Notes: generated by a model from the sequence alone, not told the origin. Counted from the stretch's first letter, positions 8,801 to 22,245 are shown. The stretch is 64,000 nucleotides of DNA from Luteibacter sp. 9135 (GCF_000745005.1 NZ_JQNB01000001.1:3527501-3591500), one strand, 5' to 3'. Made by a program: numbers and translations.

Positions 8801-9637
8801 CGTCTGACGTCTTCTGGTAGATCCTTTCACCCGGCACGAAATCCTGGAAGGCGGTGGCCTGGCTGGAGAAGCGGATGCTCTCCTTGGAACCCAGCCCGAG
8901 GAAGCCCTTGCGGATGAGCGAATCGTTGAACAGTTTCAGGGTACGGTCCTGCAGCGTGTTGTCGAAATAGATGAGCACGTTGCGACAGGAAATGAGGTGC
9001 ATCTCGCCGAACACGGCATCGGTGACCAGGCTGTGGTCGGAGAACACCACCCGCTCGCGCAGGCGGCGGTCGAACGTGGCCTTGCCGTAACCGGTGGTGT
9101 AGTAGTCCGATAGCGAGGAGCGTCCGCCCGACTGCTGGTGGTTCTCGGTGAAACCGCGAATACGGTCGAGGTTGTAGACGCCCGAGGCGGCCGCTTCCAG
9201 CGCGCCGGGGTTGATGTCGGTGGCGTAGAACAGCGTGCGCTGTTCGAGCCCTTCCTCGCGGAACAGGATGGCCAGCGAATACAGTTCCTCCCCGCTGCTG
9301 CACCCGGCCACCCATACCTTCAGCGAGGGATAGGTACGCAGGTGCGGCACCACGTGCTCGCGCAGCGCGCGGAAATACGACGGGTCGCGGAACATCTCGC
9401 TGACCTGCACGGTGAGATAGGCGATCACCTGCGGCACCACGGCCGGATCGTGCAACAGGCCCTCGAGCAGTGCGGAGTAGGTGTGGTAGCCCAGCCGCTC
9501 ACGCAGCTGCCTGAGGCGACGCTTCACCGACGCCCGGGAATACCCGCGGAAGTCGTAGTGGAACCGCTGGTACATCGCCTCGAGCAGCAGCTCGATCTCG
9601 ATGGCCTCGACGCGGTCGGCCTGCGTGGCGGGTGAGG

Positions 9638-9641
<4 letters not shown>
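8793..9641 (-). CDS. CheR-type SAM-dependent methyltransferase
   Basis: This 282-residue protein has a CheR N-terminal helical domain (about residues 10-70) and a SAM-binding domain with VWVAGCSSGEELYSLA, ATDINPGALE and LISCRNVLIYF, all CheR hallmarks. CheR enzymes methylate glutamates on chemoreceptors; no receptor or cheB lies nearby. It is sandwiched between two hybrid kinases with overlapping start and stop codons on both sides, so it likely modifies or scaffolds that pathway rather than flagellar chemotaxis. The ATG forming an ATGA overlap with the kinase stop is chosen; an in-frame ATG four codons earlier is possible. Confidence 0.88.
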
Positions 9642-13096
<3,455 letters not shown>

Positions 13097-13358
13097 ACCG
13101 CCCCTGTCCAGACCGTGATGATAGCTGCCTAGGATATCATGCCGAGGCGCTGGGTCGAACCGATAAGGGCCGTGTTCCACTCCGCTCGCACCGTGAAACT
13201 CGCCCGTTTTTCACCGCGCTTTCACGTTGAACGACACGTCGGCTCTGCGCAGCGACCGCCACGTGTCGCGCATCATCAGCGCGTCGTCAACGTTTGAACA
13301 CCGATCGTTCAACTCTCCACGTCGAGACTCGGGAATACCCTCCCCTGCGGACGACTTC

Positions 13359-14522
13359 ATGAAAGCACTCACTTATCACGGCTCCAAGGACGTTCGCGTC
13401 GAGACGATGCCCGATCCGTCGATCGTCGACGCCGACGACATCGTGCTGCGCGTCACGGCCACGGCCATCTGCGGTTCGGACCTGCACCTCTATCACGGCA
13501 AGATTCCCGAAACGCAGCACGGCGACATCTTCGGCCACGAATTCATGGGCATCGTGGAGGAGGCTGGCTCTGGAGTGACCAACGTCGCAAAAGGCGACCG
13601 CGTGGTCATCCCCTTCGTGATCGCCTGCGGCAAATGCTTCTTCTGCGAGAACGATCAGTTCGCCGCCTGCGAGACGACCAATCCCGACCAGGGTGCCAGC
13701 CTGCGCAAACGCGCGAAGATGACCCCGCCGGCTGCCCTGTTCGGCTATTCCCACCTATATGGTGGCGTACCCGGCGGCCAGGCCGAGTTCGTGCGCGTGC
13801 CCAAGGCCAACGTCGGCCCGTTCAAGGTGCCAGGCAGCCTGTCCGACGAGCGCGTGCTGTTTCTTTCCGACATCCTGCCGACCGGTTACCAGGCGGTGCT
13901 GAACGCGAAGATCGAGCGGGGCTCCACCGTGGCCATCTTCGGCGCCGGCCCCGTCGGCCTCATGGCCGCCGCCTGCGCGAGGATGCTGGGCGCGGAACGT
14001 ATCTACATGGTCGATTCCGAGCGCTATCGCCTGGATTTCGCCGTGACGGCGTATGACGTGATCCCTGTGGACTTCAGTGAAGTGGACGCATCCGAATTCA
14101 TTCTCGAACAAACCGCGGGCCGCGGCGTCGACGCCTCCATCGATGCCGTGGGCTTCGAAGCCAAGGGAAGCACCACCGAAACCGTGCTCAGCGCATTGAA
14201 GCTGGAAACCAGTTCGGGCGAAGTACTACGCCAGTGCATCGGCGCCACGCGACGCGGTGGCGTGGTCAGCATTCCGGGTGTGTATGCCGGCTTCATCCAT
14301 GCCTTCCTGATCGGCGATGCCTTCGACAAGGGTCTGACCCTGGCCATGGGCCAGACGCACGCGCAGAAATTCCTGCCCGAACTGCTTGAATTCGTCGAGG
14401 CCGGCAAGCTGGAGCCGGACATCATCATCTCGCACCGCATGAAGCTCGCGGACGCGGCGCGTGGGTACGAGATATTCGACAAGAAGGAAGAAGACTGCCG
14501 CAAGGTCGTGCTCACCCCCTGA
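13359..14522 (+). CDS. zinc-dependent alcohol/formaldehyde dehydrogenase-like
   Basis: This 387-residue medium-chain dehydrogenase has the catalytic-zinc elements [12 protein letters not shown] and [12 protein letters not shown], the structural-zinc cysteine cluster [15 protein letters not shown], and the nucleotide motif FGAGPVG. The length and the [12 protein letters not shown] region fit the glutathione-independent formaldehyde dehydrogenase-like branch, which oxidises aldehydes or alcohols with NAD. I start at [12 protein letters not shown], where family similarity begins; the long upstream extension is probably untranslated. It stands alone, divergent from the hybrid kinase gene; a TTGAAC/GTTCAA inverted repeat (13294-13312) in the gap may be an operator. 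Confidence 0.85.
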   Translation: MKALTYHGSKDVRVETMPDPSIVDADDIVLRVTATAICGSDLHLYHGKIPETQHGDIFGHEFMGIVEEAGSGVTNVAKGDRVVIPFVIACGKCFFCENDQFAACETTNPDQGASLRKRAKMTPPAALFGYSHLYGGVPGGQAEFVRVPKANVGPFKVPGSLSDERVLFLSDILPTGYQAVLNAKIERGSTVAIFGAGPVGLMAAACARMLGAERIYMVDSERYRLDFAVTAYDVIPVDFSEVDASEFILEQTAGRGVDASIDAVGFEAKGSTTETVLSALKLETSSGEVLRQCIGATRRGGVVSIPGVYAGFIHAFLIGDAFDKGLTLAMGQTHAQKFLPELLEFVEAGKLEPDIIISHRMKLADAARGYEIFDKKEEDCRKVVLTP

Positions 14523-14549
14523 GCACGAGGACGCGATACCGCATCGACG

Positions 14550-15146
14550 TCAATCGTCGATGCGGTAGTGGATCGGCTTGAAGGCGAAGTTGTTCGACAT
14601 GCCGGCGGAGCACGCGGTCAGGCCGATGATGAGGTCCATGCGTGCGAGGAACACCGTGGTGTCGCCGGCCTTGCTCAGCGGTGGCTCTACCGTCAGAGCG
14701 CCCGTTTGCCCGTTGACGGGCACGTTCATGAAGACATTGAAGGCGGTGGGAATGCGGTCTGCCTTGACGCCGTAGGGAGCCAAGGCATCGCGCAGGTTGC
14801 CGAAGCAGCCCTTATGCGGTTCGGTGTGTCCGTAAAGCCTGCGAAACATCTCAGCGGAACATGGCGCCAGCAGGAAATCGTGCCGACCGACCTCGTCCGC
14901 CACGATCTCGAGCATTTCGCTGCTGCGATTGGAATAAAGGATATCCCCGGTCGACAGGTAGATCTTGCTGGCATAGTCCAGCGTCCGTCCTGACGAGATA
15001 GCTTCCTCGACATCGTCGGCATTGAACGCCAGCAGGTCAGCAACCTGCTGCCCCATCGGGTCGATCACCGTCAGGCGCTGGCCGGCCTTCAACGCGAAGG
15101 CCACGCCGCTCTGTGGTGGAATCGTATGGATCGCCGCGGCTGTCAT
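14550..15146 (-). CDS. DUF1989 urea carboxylase-associated family protein
   Basis: This 198-residue protein shows the DUF1989 pattern: an N-terminal AGQRLTVIDPMGQQVADLLAF stretch, a central Cys-containing HDFLLAPCSAEMF, and CFGNLRDAL followed by PTAFNVFMNVPV. Members accompany urea carboxylase and related C-N metabolism, where one family acts as a guanidine-processing carboxylase partner. Its exact role here is unknown. The ATG overlaps the stop of the YcgG-family gene by four bases (ATGA), so the two form an operon. No urea carboxylase gene is visible in the window. Confidence 0.8.
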   Translation of the reverse strand: MTAAAIHTIPPQSGVAFALKAGQRLTVIDPMGQQVADLLAFNADDVEEAISSGRTLDYASKIYLSTGDILYSNRSSEMLEIVADEVGRHDFLLAPCSAEMFRRLYGHTEPHKGCFGNLRDALAPYGVKADRIPTAFNVFMNVPVNGQTGALTVEPPLSKAGDTTVFLARMDLIIGLTACSAGMSNNFAFKPIHYRIDD

Positions 15147-15808
15147 TGGCGCGTCCCCTTCGGCTTGAAGGGACACTCCCACGGCCCCTTGATGTGGCGA
15201 CCGCTGTATTGCAGAGCCTCGGAACTGTGCCCATGGACAGCCAGCATCGGATTGGCGGAACCATTGAGAGCCACGTCGCGCTCGATGATGGCCTCGCGCA
15301 ACCGGTCGTAGCGACCCTGCTCACGCAGGTATTCGAACTGCGCGTGCAGGTTGAACACCATGGCCGGGTGGGCCAGTCGCCGTGCGGCGCGGCTGGCGCC
15401 GGGATGCAGGCCGATCACGTAGAAGCTCTGTCCGCCGACGCTCATGCTGAACTGGTCCGAGCCCGGGTCGGCGCTCACGGTCGGATCCCAGACGAACGAC
15501 TGGCGGTCCACCTCATGGATGCCTTGCAGGCGCGCGAACAGGGCCGTCTCGAACGCGACCTCGTCCTGGGCGGGAGAGTCCGGAAAATGGATGACCAGGC
15601 TGTGGAACACATGCTCCGGCTTGCGCCGTGCGGCGAAGGCCTGGATGGCCTGGGCGACGGTCGCATCGCTCCGGCCGCAGCGGATATCGCCGGCCTCGAC
15701 ATGAGTGACCTGATCGCGCGCATGGGCCGTTTTGGCCGCCAGGCAGGGAAAGTTGGCACCCGCCAGGTGCTCCGAAAATGCAGCGACGATATCGTGACGT
15801 TCAGCCAT
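15143..15808 (-). CDS. YqcI/YcgG family protein (GntA-like)
   Basis: This 221-residue protein has YqcI/YcgG-family features: CLAAKTAHARDQ near the N-terminus, SLVIHFPDSPAQDEVAFE in the middle, IGLHPGASRAARR and MVFNLHAQFEYLR. It ends with a GRHIKGPWECPF segment typical of the family. One characterised member, GntA of guanitoxin synthesis, is a heme-dependent N-hydroxylase of a guanidino compound. Coupling to a DUF1989 gene, itself linked to guanidine/urea chemistry, fits that activity, but the substrate is inferred. Confidence 0.8.
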   Translation of the reverse strand: MAERHDIVAAFSEHLAGANFPCLAAKTAHARDQVTHVEAGDIRCGRSDATVAQAIQAFAARRKPEHVFHSLVIHFPDSPAQDEVAFETALFARLQGIHEVDRQSFVWDPTVSADPGSDQFSMSVGGQSFYVIGLHPGASRAARRLAHPAMVFNLHAQFEYLREQGRYDRLREAIIERDVALNGSANPMLAVHGHSSEALQYSGRHIKGPWECPFKPKGTRQ

Positions 15809-15888
15809 GGGTGGGCCTCTGGGTAACAGACCGACACTATGGAAATGACCGTGTGAACTTGCGGGGCAGCGTTCGTGAACGCGCTGTC

Positions 15889-16635
15889 TTACGACGGGAA
15901 ATGCGTGAGCGGAATCCGACCGACCTCGGGCCGGGCGAACAGAAAACCTTGCTGCAGGCGCACACCCAGATCGGTCAGCGCGGCGGATTCCTCCGCCCTT
16001 TCGACACCTTCGGCGATGACCTGCACACCGATGTCGTCACACAGTCGCAGCATGTGATGAATGGTTCGCTGGCGCACGCGGTCGGTGTCCACGTGGCGGA
16101 TCAGGCCGATGTCCAGCTTCAGCAGATCGGGCTGGAAATCGGCGAGCAGGTTCAGCCCGGCGTAACCGGCGCCGAAGTCGTCGATGGCCGTTTTGAAACC
16201 ACGCTGGCGGTAGGTCTGCAGGATGGACAACAGGTGCTGGTGGTCGGTGATGATCTCGTGCTCGGTCACCTCGAAGATGACATCCTTCAACGGCCAGCCC
16301 ACCCGCTGTGCCGCCCCGAGCGTGGCGCGCAGGCAGTGCTCGGGGTTGTAGACGGCATTGGGCAGGAAATTGATCGAGACCATGGCCGGAAGCCGCGCTT
16401 CGACCGCACACTCCAGAGCCCGGATGCGGCACGCCTGGTCGAATGCGTAGCGGTTGTCCGCATCCACCGAGGCCAGCACCTGTGCCGCCGACGATCCGTC
16501 CTCGCCGCGCACCAGCGCTTCGTAAGCGAACACGGTCTTGTCGCGCACGTCGACGATCGGCTGGAAGGCCATGGTGATCGCCTGCGCGAAGCCGTGTCCA
16601 TCGCGGCAGGCGCCACAGGTGTTTTGTCGTGTCAT
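15889..16635 (-). CDS. EAL-domain cyclic di-GMP phosphodiesterase
   Basis: This 248-residue protein is essentially a lone EAL domain that would linearise cyclic di-GMP. The motifs are all there: YEALVRG, INFLPN, EVTEHE, IDDFGAGYAGLNLL, LKLDIGLIR, VIAEGVE and QGFLFARP. These include the metal-binding Glu, Asn, Glu and Asp-Asp residues, so it should be active. No sensor domain or membrane helix is present; a short N-terminus contains CGAC. GGGAG lies just before the ATG. It is a single gene. Confidence 0.9.
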   Translation of the reverse strand: MTRQNTCGACRDGHGFAQAITMAFQPIVDVRDKTVFAYEALVRGEDGSSAAQVLASVDADNRYAFDQACRIRALECAVEARLPAMVSINFLPNAVYNPEHCLRATLGAAQRVGWPLKDVIFEVTEHEIITDHQHLLSILQTYRQRGFKTAIDDFGAGYAGLNLLADFQPDLLKLDIGLIRHVDTDRVRQRTIHHMLRLCDDIGVQVIAEGVERAEESAALTDLGVRLQQGFLFARPEVGRIPLTHFPS

Positions 16636-16763
16636 CCGCGCTCCCGAATCATCCTACCGATATCGGCAGGAGCCGCGCCCCCTTGAGTCGTCGACCGGGG
16701 CACCGCGCGCAAGCGTAAGCGAAAGGCCTGCGAACGCCCCGTGACGCGCGCAGGCCCATGGCT

Positions 16764-18421
16764 TCAGAAGAACCGGTAGGTGAAGGTGACGTTCCAGCTG
16801 GCGCCGGGCGCGTCATAGAGGTTACTGAAGTCCCGCGCCATGGCGCTCACCAGCGTCATCGACGACTGCGCCAGCTGCTGGGGCCCGAACGGCCCGTCCA
16901 CCTGGGCCTTCGATGGCCCCTGCCAGTTCACGCCACCGCCCACGGTGACCCGATGCCACGCATCGGGCAACGTGTACGTGCTGAACAGCCTGACCAAGCT
17001 GCGTGGCAACGAGGGACGCAAGGCCGGCAACGCATCCGCCACGTGATCCTGTTTCGTTTCGAAGACGACCAGCGAGGTGTTCAGGGCGCCGTCGAAGTGC
17101 CGGCCCTTGATACCGGCCTCGCGGCCGGTGCCCAGCACCGGCTCCAGGTAGCTGCCGTCCCGCCGCCGGTTGTTCTGCGGATCGAAGATCTGCGTGTAGC
17201 TGACGAACGCCGAGTAGATGGGGGTCAGGTCGTAGATGAGCCCGGCATAGGGAATGGTCTTGCTGGCCTGCTCGAAAAGTAGTTGCCGATGTCGGGCAGG
17301 TCGCCATGCGGGTCATCGAAATAATCGGTGCGGTACTGCGAGCCGGTCAGCCCGACCACCAGTTCGTGGTCACAGCCGAACGCGCTGAAGGGGCCGGACA
17401 GGTAAAGATCCAGGTTGTTCTGGCTGCCGCGCTGGAAGCTCTTGTACGCATACGGGGTGATGCCCTCCCCCGTGGTGCGGTTGGGCCAGCCGTAGACGTA
17501 GAACAGCGCGGAGTCGGCATCCGTCTGCCGGTGACTGGCCATGGCATGCAGCTGCCAGCCGTTGGCGAAGGCATGGGTAAGGTCGACGAAGGCCGTCTGC
17601 GTGGTGTTGTTCCAGTGGCTCCAGTCGGCCGCGGGCGAGAAGCTGCGCGGCCAGGTGATGAAGCCGCCGGCATCGTCGAACACGGGGTACGAGCCCTAGG
17701 TCACGCCGGTGGGCCGTGTTTTCTGCCAGTCGTAGCCCACGCTGAGCGTCGTATCCTCGCCCAGGTCGGCATCGATGACCCCATAGGCCACGTTCTTCTG
17801 CTGGTGATAGCGGTCGAGGTAGCTGTCGCCCTCCTCGTGCGCGGCCACGAAACGCCCGCGCACGCTGCCGCTGGCATTGAGCGGCGCCGAGGCATCCAGC
17901 GTTTCACGCTGGGTGTTCCACTTGCCATAGCTGAGCGTCACGTTGGCCTGCGCCGTGCGGCTGTCGGCATGCTTGCGCACGAAATTGATGTTGGTCGACG
18001 GACTGCCCGAGCCGCTGAGCAATCCCGTGGCGCCGCGGATCACCTCGATCCGTTCGTAGATCGAGGTGTCCAGCGAGGCATCGGCGGAGCCGATATTGAG
18101 GCTGGACGCCACCGGCACGCCGTCGTACGACATGTTTTCGATCTGGAAGCCGCGCGACCAGAACACGACGCGCTCGGAGTCGTATGCCGTGGACGAGACG
18201 CCGGTGGTGTTGTCCAGCACGTCGCGCAGGTTGGTGAGGTTCTGGTCCGCGATCCGCTGCTCGGTGATCACGCTGATGGACTGTGGCGTGTCCTGCAGGG
18301 TGAGCGGGAGACGCGTGGTGGAGGCGCTATGGTCGGCCGTGTAGGGCGATGCGGCCTGGCCCCTCACCTTCACGGTATCCAGGGTGGTGGCGCTGCCGCC
18401 CGTGGTGGCGGGTAAATCGAA
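16764..18421 (-). pseudogene. decayed TonB-dependent siderophore receptor
   Basis: Read in order, the pieces make a FpvA/FhuE-like ferric-siderophore receptor: plug (TLDTVKVRG, DTPQSISVITEQ, ERIEVIRGATGLLSGSG), barrel, and a C-terminal TFTYRFF. Three lesions break it. An in-frame TAG at 17696-17698 follows RPTGVT, and the same frame continues as a normal receptor. A one-base shift lies in an A4 run at 17275-17278 (T4 on the coding strand; five T would restore the frame). The 5' end has a TGA at 18422-18424 and no signal peptide or ATG. The gene is therefore almost surely nonfunctional. Confidence 0.85.
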
Positions 18422-18515
18422 TCAGGCGAACAAGGCGCGATATCGGCAATCCGACTGCAGGGTTCCGCCTGTCGGCCGTTACATCCGTATAGTCCCGATC
18501 TACGTATATCTTTTC

Positions 18516-18827
18516 ATGCCCATCCAAATCGCCCGCCATGCCCAGCTCGCCCGCATCCTTCAGTGGATGACCGAAGGCGACATCGTCACGTGGGAGGCCC
18601 GCGTGGACTACCTCGGCAATCCCGTGACGGCGAAGCGCCTGGAGATCATGGCGCAGGGCGGCGAGATACCCGTCCTGGTGGCCCGCCATATCGAGGTCGT
18701 CCTCGGGCTGCCACGCGAGTGGCTGGACGATACGCAGGCGGATGCGGGCTGGCTCGGTGAGGCACCGCGACGGCGATCGACACGACACCGCGTCTTCAAC
18801 CAAGACCCCGACGCCGCGAGCGCCTGA
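18516..18827 (+). CDS. small XRE-like HTH protein
   Basis: This is a 103-residue protein. The segment NPVTAKRLEIMAQGGEIP followed by VARHIEVVLGLPREWLDD resembles the end of an XRE/phage-repressor helix-turn-helix, where the pattern AR.IE..LGLP..WLD is common. The C-terminus is basic (PRRRSTRHR) and probably disordered. The ribosome site is poor. It faces away from the decayed siderophore receptor. A regulatory role is a guess from the motif. Confidence 0.6.
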   Translation: MPIQIARHAQLARILQWMTEGDIVTWEARVDYLGNPVTAKRLEIMAQGGEIPVLVARHIEVVLGLPREWLDDTQADAGWLGEAPRRRSTRHRVFNQDPDAASA

Positions 18828-18931
18828 CGAACGCGAGGTGTGACGGGAACCACCGCGATCCCTTGCGACATTCGCCTGCGCTTGACGCGCGGGCTGTTGG
18901 ACTCTTCCTTTCGGTGCACCAGGGGCAAGGG

Positions 18932-20461
18932 ATGCGTCACCTCGTTATCGTCTTTGGTGACCAGCTGAACATGGATTCGGCCGTCTTCGACGATTTCGAC
19001 CCGGGGCAGGACCGGGTCTGGATGGCCGAGCGTCGGGGCGAATCCGAGCATGTGTGGTCGCACAAGGCACGCACGGCCCTCTTCCTGGCCGCGATGCGCC
19101 ATTTCGCGGCCGGCCTGCGCGAACGCGGTTATCCGCTCGACTACACCCCGATCGACGCGCCCGGTCCCGACGCGTTGCTCGACCTGCTGGACCAGGCGAT
19201 CGCTTCGGCACGCCCGCAGCGCCTGCTTGCCGTCCGTCCCGGCGAGCACCGGCTCCGCGCCGGCCTGCGCGCATTGGCGGATGCCCACGGCCTGCCCTAT
19301 GTGGAACGACCCGACCGGCACTTCCTCGTATCCGCGGACGAATTTTCCCGTTGGGCTAAGGGCAAGACCCAGCTTCGGATGGAGCATTTCTACCGCTGGA
19401 TGCGCCGACGCCACGACATTCTGCTGGACGACGGCGAGCCGCTGGGCGGCCAGTGGAACTACGACACGCAGAACCGGAAGAGCTTCGGACGGCAGGGGCC
19501 GGGTTGGCTGCCGGCACCGATGCCGTTCGCACCGGATGCCATCACGCGATCCGCCCTGGACGATGTGGAGGCGATGTTTCCCGATCATCCCGGCGAAACC
19601 GGCGCTTTCGACTGGCCGGTGACCCGGGATGATGCCCTGCAGGCGCTGACCGACTTCCTCGACCATCGGCTGGCCGCCTTCGGGCCGTGGCAGGATGCGA
19701 TGTGGACGAGTGAGCCGTGGCTTTATCACGCGCGCTTTTCCACCAGCCTCAACCTGCGCCTGATATCGCCGGCGGAGGTGATCGAGGCCGCCCTGTCACG
19801 CTACCGCCAGGGCCAGGCCGACCTGGCTTCCGTGGAAGGTTTCGTGCGACAAGTGCTCGGCTGGCGCGAATTCGTGCGCGGGGTGTACTGGCTGGCGCCC
19901 GAGCGGCTGCTCGCCTCCAATGCGCTCGGCGCGCGGCAGGCGCTGCCGGCGTTCTACTGGACCGGCCAGACCGATATGCGGTGCTTGCGCGAGGTGATCA
20001 CGCAGACCCTGCGCATCGGCTACGCCCACCACATCCAGCGGCTGATGGTCACCGGCAACTTCGCCCTGCTGCTGGGGGTCGAACCGGCGCAGGTCCACGC
20101 CTGGTACCTGGCGATCTACGTGGATGCCGTGGAGTGGGTGGAGGCGCCGAACACGCTCGGCATGAGCCAGTTCGCCGACGGCGGGCGCATGGTCTCGAAG
20201 CCCTACGCGGCCTCCGGGCGATACATCGAGCGCATGAGCGACTACTGTGAGGGCTGCCGCTACCAGCCGGGCAAGGCCGCGGGCGAGGAGGCCTGCCCCT
20301 TCACCACGCTGTACTGGGATTTCCTCGACCGCCATCGGGACCGATTCCGGCACCACCCACGTGCCGCGCTGCAGTGGCGCTCCCTGGACCGCCTGAGCGA
20401 ATCGCAGCTGGCGGCCATCCGGGAACGCGCAGGGCGGCTGAGGGAGAGTTGGAAAGCTTAA
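18932..20461 (+). CDS. FeS-type (6-4) photolyase/cryptochrome-like protein
   Basis: This 509-residue flavoprotein belongs to the iron-sulfur bacterial photolyase group (PhrB/CryB). The N-terminus MRHLVIVFGDQLN and the later YMDAV-like FAD region are typical. Four cysteines at residues 351, 439, 442 and 455 (MRCLREV, DYCEGCRY, EEACPF) match the spacing of the 4Fe-4S ligands of Agrobacterium PhrB almost exactly. It would repair (6-4) photoproducts using light, with FAD and a ribityllumazine antenna. The ATG after AGGGGCAAGGG is chosen. It is followed 63 bp later by a hydrolase gene. Confidence 0.92.
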   Translation: MRHLVIVFGDQLNMDSAVFDDFDPGQDRVWMAERRGESEHVWSHKARTALFLAAMRHFAAGLRERGYPLDYTPIDAPGPDALLDLLDQAIASARPQRLLAVRPGEHRLRAGLRALADAHGLPYVERPDRHFLVSADEFSRWAKGKTQLRMEHFYRWMRRRHDILLDDGEPLGGQWNYDTQNRKSFGRQGPGWLPAPMPFAPDAITRSALDDVEAMFPDHPGETGAFDWPVTRDDALQALTDFLDHRLAAFGPWQDAMWTSEPWLYHARFSTSLNLRLISPAEVIEAALSRYRQGQADLASVEGFVRQVLGWREFVRGVYWLAPERLLASNALGARQALPAFYWTGQTDMRCLREVITQTLRIGYAHHIQRLMVTGNFALLLGVEPAQVHAWYLAIYVDAVEWVEAPNTLGMSQFADGGRMVSKPYAASGRYIERMSDYCEGCRYQPGKAAGEEACPFTTLYWDFLDRHRDRFRHHPRAALQWRSLDRLSESQLAAIRERAGRLRESWKA

Positions 20462-20524
20462 AGGGATGCCGGCCCCTCAAGCAGACGACGACGCCGGCCG
20501 ATAACTTCCCTGGAGGAAGTCCGG

Positions 20525-21301
20525 ATGCCACTACCGCTCGTCTACGTACACGGCTTCATCGGCCATCTCAGGTTCCCGCAATTGCTCACCGGCATGGACC
20601 CGGCGCGGGTGCTCAGTCCGGACCTGATCGGTTACGGAGCCTATGCGGGGCAACGCCCGCCCTCGATCGCCGAGCAGGTGACCCACCTGGACGGCTTGAT
20701 CCGCCAGGCCTTCGGCGAGCAGCCGGTGGTGCTCGCCGGCCATTCGGGCGGCGCACCCCTGTGCATCCGTTTCGCGGAGCGCTGGCCCGATCGCGTAGCC
20801 GGCCTGATCAGCGCCGAAGGCAATCTCGCCCCCAGCGACGCCTTTCTGTCGTCGCGCCTCGCCCCCATGGGACCCGCACAGATCCAGGCATGGCTGGACC
20901 GCGCACAGGCCGACCCGGGCGTCTTCCTGGCCCCGGAACACCTGCGGGGCGATCCCGTGCAGCTGGATCGTGTGCGCGAATGGCTAAACCATCAGTCCGC
21001 CACCGCGGTCCACGCGATGGCCCGGGCGTTGCTGGTGGAAACCGTGCACCCCGGTTACGCCACGGCGGTGTCGCGAGTCATGGCGCAGACGCCCACCTAC
21101 CTGATCCAGGGCGAACTCTCGTCCAGCGCCCTCGGCGTGCCCACGCGGCTGGCCGCCATGGCGGTGGAGACCTACGTGATGCCCGGCGTCGGTCACCTGA
21201 TGGTGCTGGAAGATCCCGAAGCCTTCGCCCGGATCGTCGCATCGATCGTCCGCGCGCTGGAGGCACCTGTGCCCCGCGACTTCGCCATCGCGCGCGACTG
21301 A
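20525..21301 (+). CDS. alpha/beta hydrolase
   Basis: This 258-residue protein opens with the oxyanion loop YVHGFIGH, has a nucleophile elbow GHSGGA (Ser in VVLAGHSGGAPL), and a C-terminal catalytic His in MPGVGHLMVLEDPE. It has no signal peptide, so it is cytoplasmic. A strong GGAGGAAG ribosome site precedes the ATG. The substrate is unknown. It may be co-transcribed with the photolyase gene just upstream. Confidence 0.85.
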   Translation: MPLPLVYVHGFIGHLRFPQLLTGMDPARVLSPDLIGYGAYAGQRPPSIAEQVTHLDGLIRQAFGEQPVVLAGHSGGAPLCIRFAERWPDRVAGLISAEGNLAPSDAFLSSRLAPMGPAQIQAWLDRAQADPGVFLAPEHLRGDPVQLDRVREWLNHQSATAVHAMARALLVETVHPGYATAVSRVMAQTPTYLIQGELSSSALGVPTRLAAMAVETYVMPGVGHLMVLEDPEAFARIVASIVRALEAPVPRDFAIARD

Positions 21302-21415
21302 CCGCATTCGCGGCCCCTATCGCGTCCATAGCAACGAACGATTGGATCGCACGCGAGCAAGCGCGCAAGCTTTTACCTGAAGAACAGGGCGCACCGCCCT
21401 GGCGCAGGACCTTGC

Positions 21416-21676
21416 ATGAACACCTCCGTCTCCGCCCGCCCCGCCGGCCACGCGTTCCCACTCGCGTTGATCGTGCTCGCCCTCGGTGTCATGGCCACCG
21501 CGCCGCAGTGGCATCGCCTCGTCGCTTCGGAGCAAAGGTCTTCGGCGTATTCGGCGGATGCCGCAGCCACGACACCTGCCCGCGCTCCCGCAGCGGGTAC
21601 GATGCTGCCCTACGGCGCCTTCCCCGGCACCGCCGTGACGTCTTCCGAGCACACCCTGCCCTACGGCACGCCCTGA
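21416..21676 (+). CDS. small hypothetical membrane-anchored protein
   Basis: This 86-residue protein has one N-terminal hydrophobic helix (AFPLALIVLALGVMA) followed by a short Ala/Thr/Pro-rich tail holding two LPYG motifs (TMLPYGAFPG and HTLPYGTP). It is either secreted or held by its N-terminal helix. I do not recognise a family. A 7-bp hairpin (21385-21401) lies just ahead of it. Confidence 0.5.
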   Translation: MNTSVSARPAGHAFPLALIVLALGVMATAPQWHRLVASEQRSSAYSADAAATTPARAPAAGTMLPYGAFPGTAVTSSEHTLPYGTP

Positions 21677-21715
21677 TCGGCGCGCGGTGTCGATCGGCGC
21701 GAACGTGCGCCGATC

Positions 21716-21745
21716 GAACAAAAGAGCCCCGCAAACGCGGGGCTC
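21716..21745 (-). terminator. intrinsic terminator of hsp20
   Basis: GAGCCCCGC/GCGGGGCTC forms a perfect 9-bp stem with a 4-base loop at 21724-21745. On the minus strand it is followed by TTTTGTT. It lies 27 bp after the hsp20 stop. Confidence 0.85.
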
Positions 21746-21771
21746 CCGATACACATGTCACGAAACGCACA

Positions 21772-22245
21772 TCACGATGCCGCCTGGTCAAGCAGGTGCC
21801 GCACGCTTTCCTTCGGATGCGGCGTCGACGCGATGTCGATACGCCGCGGCTTCATCGCCTCGGGCACCTCGCGCTTCAGCTCGATGGAAAGCAACCCGTC
21901 ACGGAGCGTCGCGCCGGTGACATGCACGTGCTCCGCCAGTTCGAAGCGACGCTGGAACGGGCGTGTCGCGATGCCGCGATGCAGGTATTCACCTTCACTT
22001 TCGGCCTGACGTTCGCCACTGACCAGCAGCCAGTTCCCCTGGGTCGAAATCTCCAGTTCATCCTCGCGGAAACCGGCGACGGCCATGGTGATACGGTACT
22101 GGTCGTCGGCGAGCTTCACCGAATCGAACGGCGGGTAGTTGTCGGCCGACTGGCCGCGCACGGTGGCTGCCTCCAGCAGGTCGAAGACGCGATCGAAGCC
22201 GACACTCGAACGATGGAGCGGAGCCACATTCAGAAGAGTTCGCAT
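21772..22245 (-). CDS. Hsp20/IbpA-family small heat-shock protein
   Basis: This 157-residue holdase has the IbpA-like N-terminus LHRSSVGFDRVFDLLE, an alpha-crystallin domain (about residues 35-130) with the conserved GLLSIELKREVPE, and a C-terminal tail. It binds unfolding proteins for later refolding by DnaK/ClpB. I choose the ATG of MRTLLNV, which has AGGA seven bases upstream. A sigma-32-like promoter and structured leader precede it, and an intrinsic terminator follows. Confidence 0.9.
   Translation of the reverse strand: MRTLLNVAPLHRSSVGFDRVFDLLEAATVRGQSADNYPPFDSVKLADDQYRITMAVAGFREDELEISTQGNWLLVSGERQAESEGEYLHRGIATRPFQRRFELAEHVHVTGATLRDGLLSIELKREVPEAMKPRRIDIASTPHPKESVRHLLDQAAS

Noticed and set aside
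18608..19729. 373-codon minus-strand ORF across the photolyase start
   Set aside because: It is antisense to the XRE-like gene and the photolyase; no motif and shadow-type composition.
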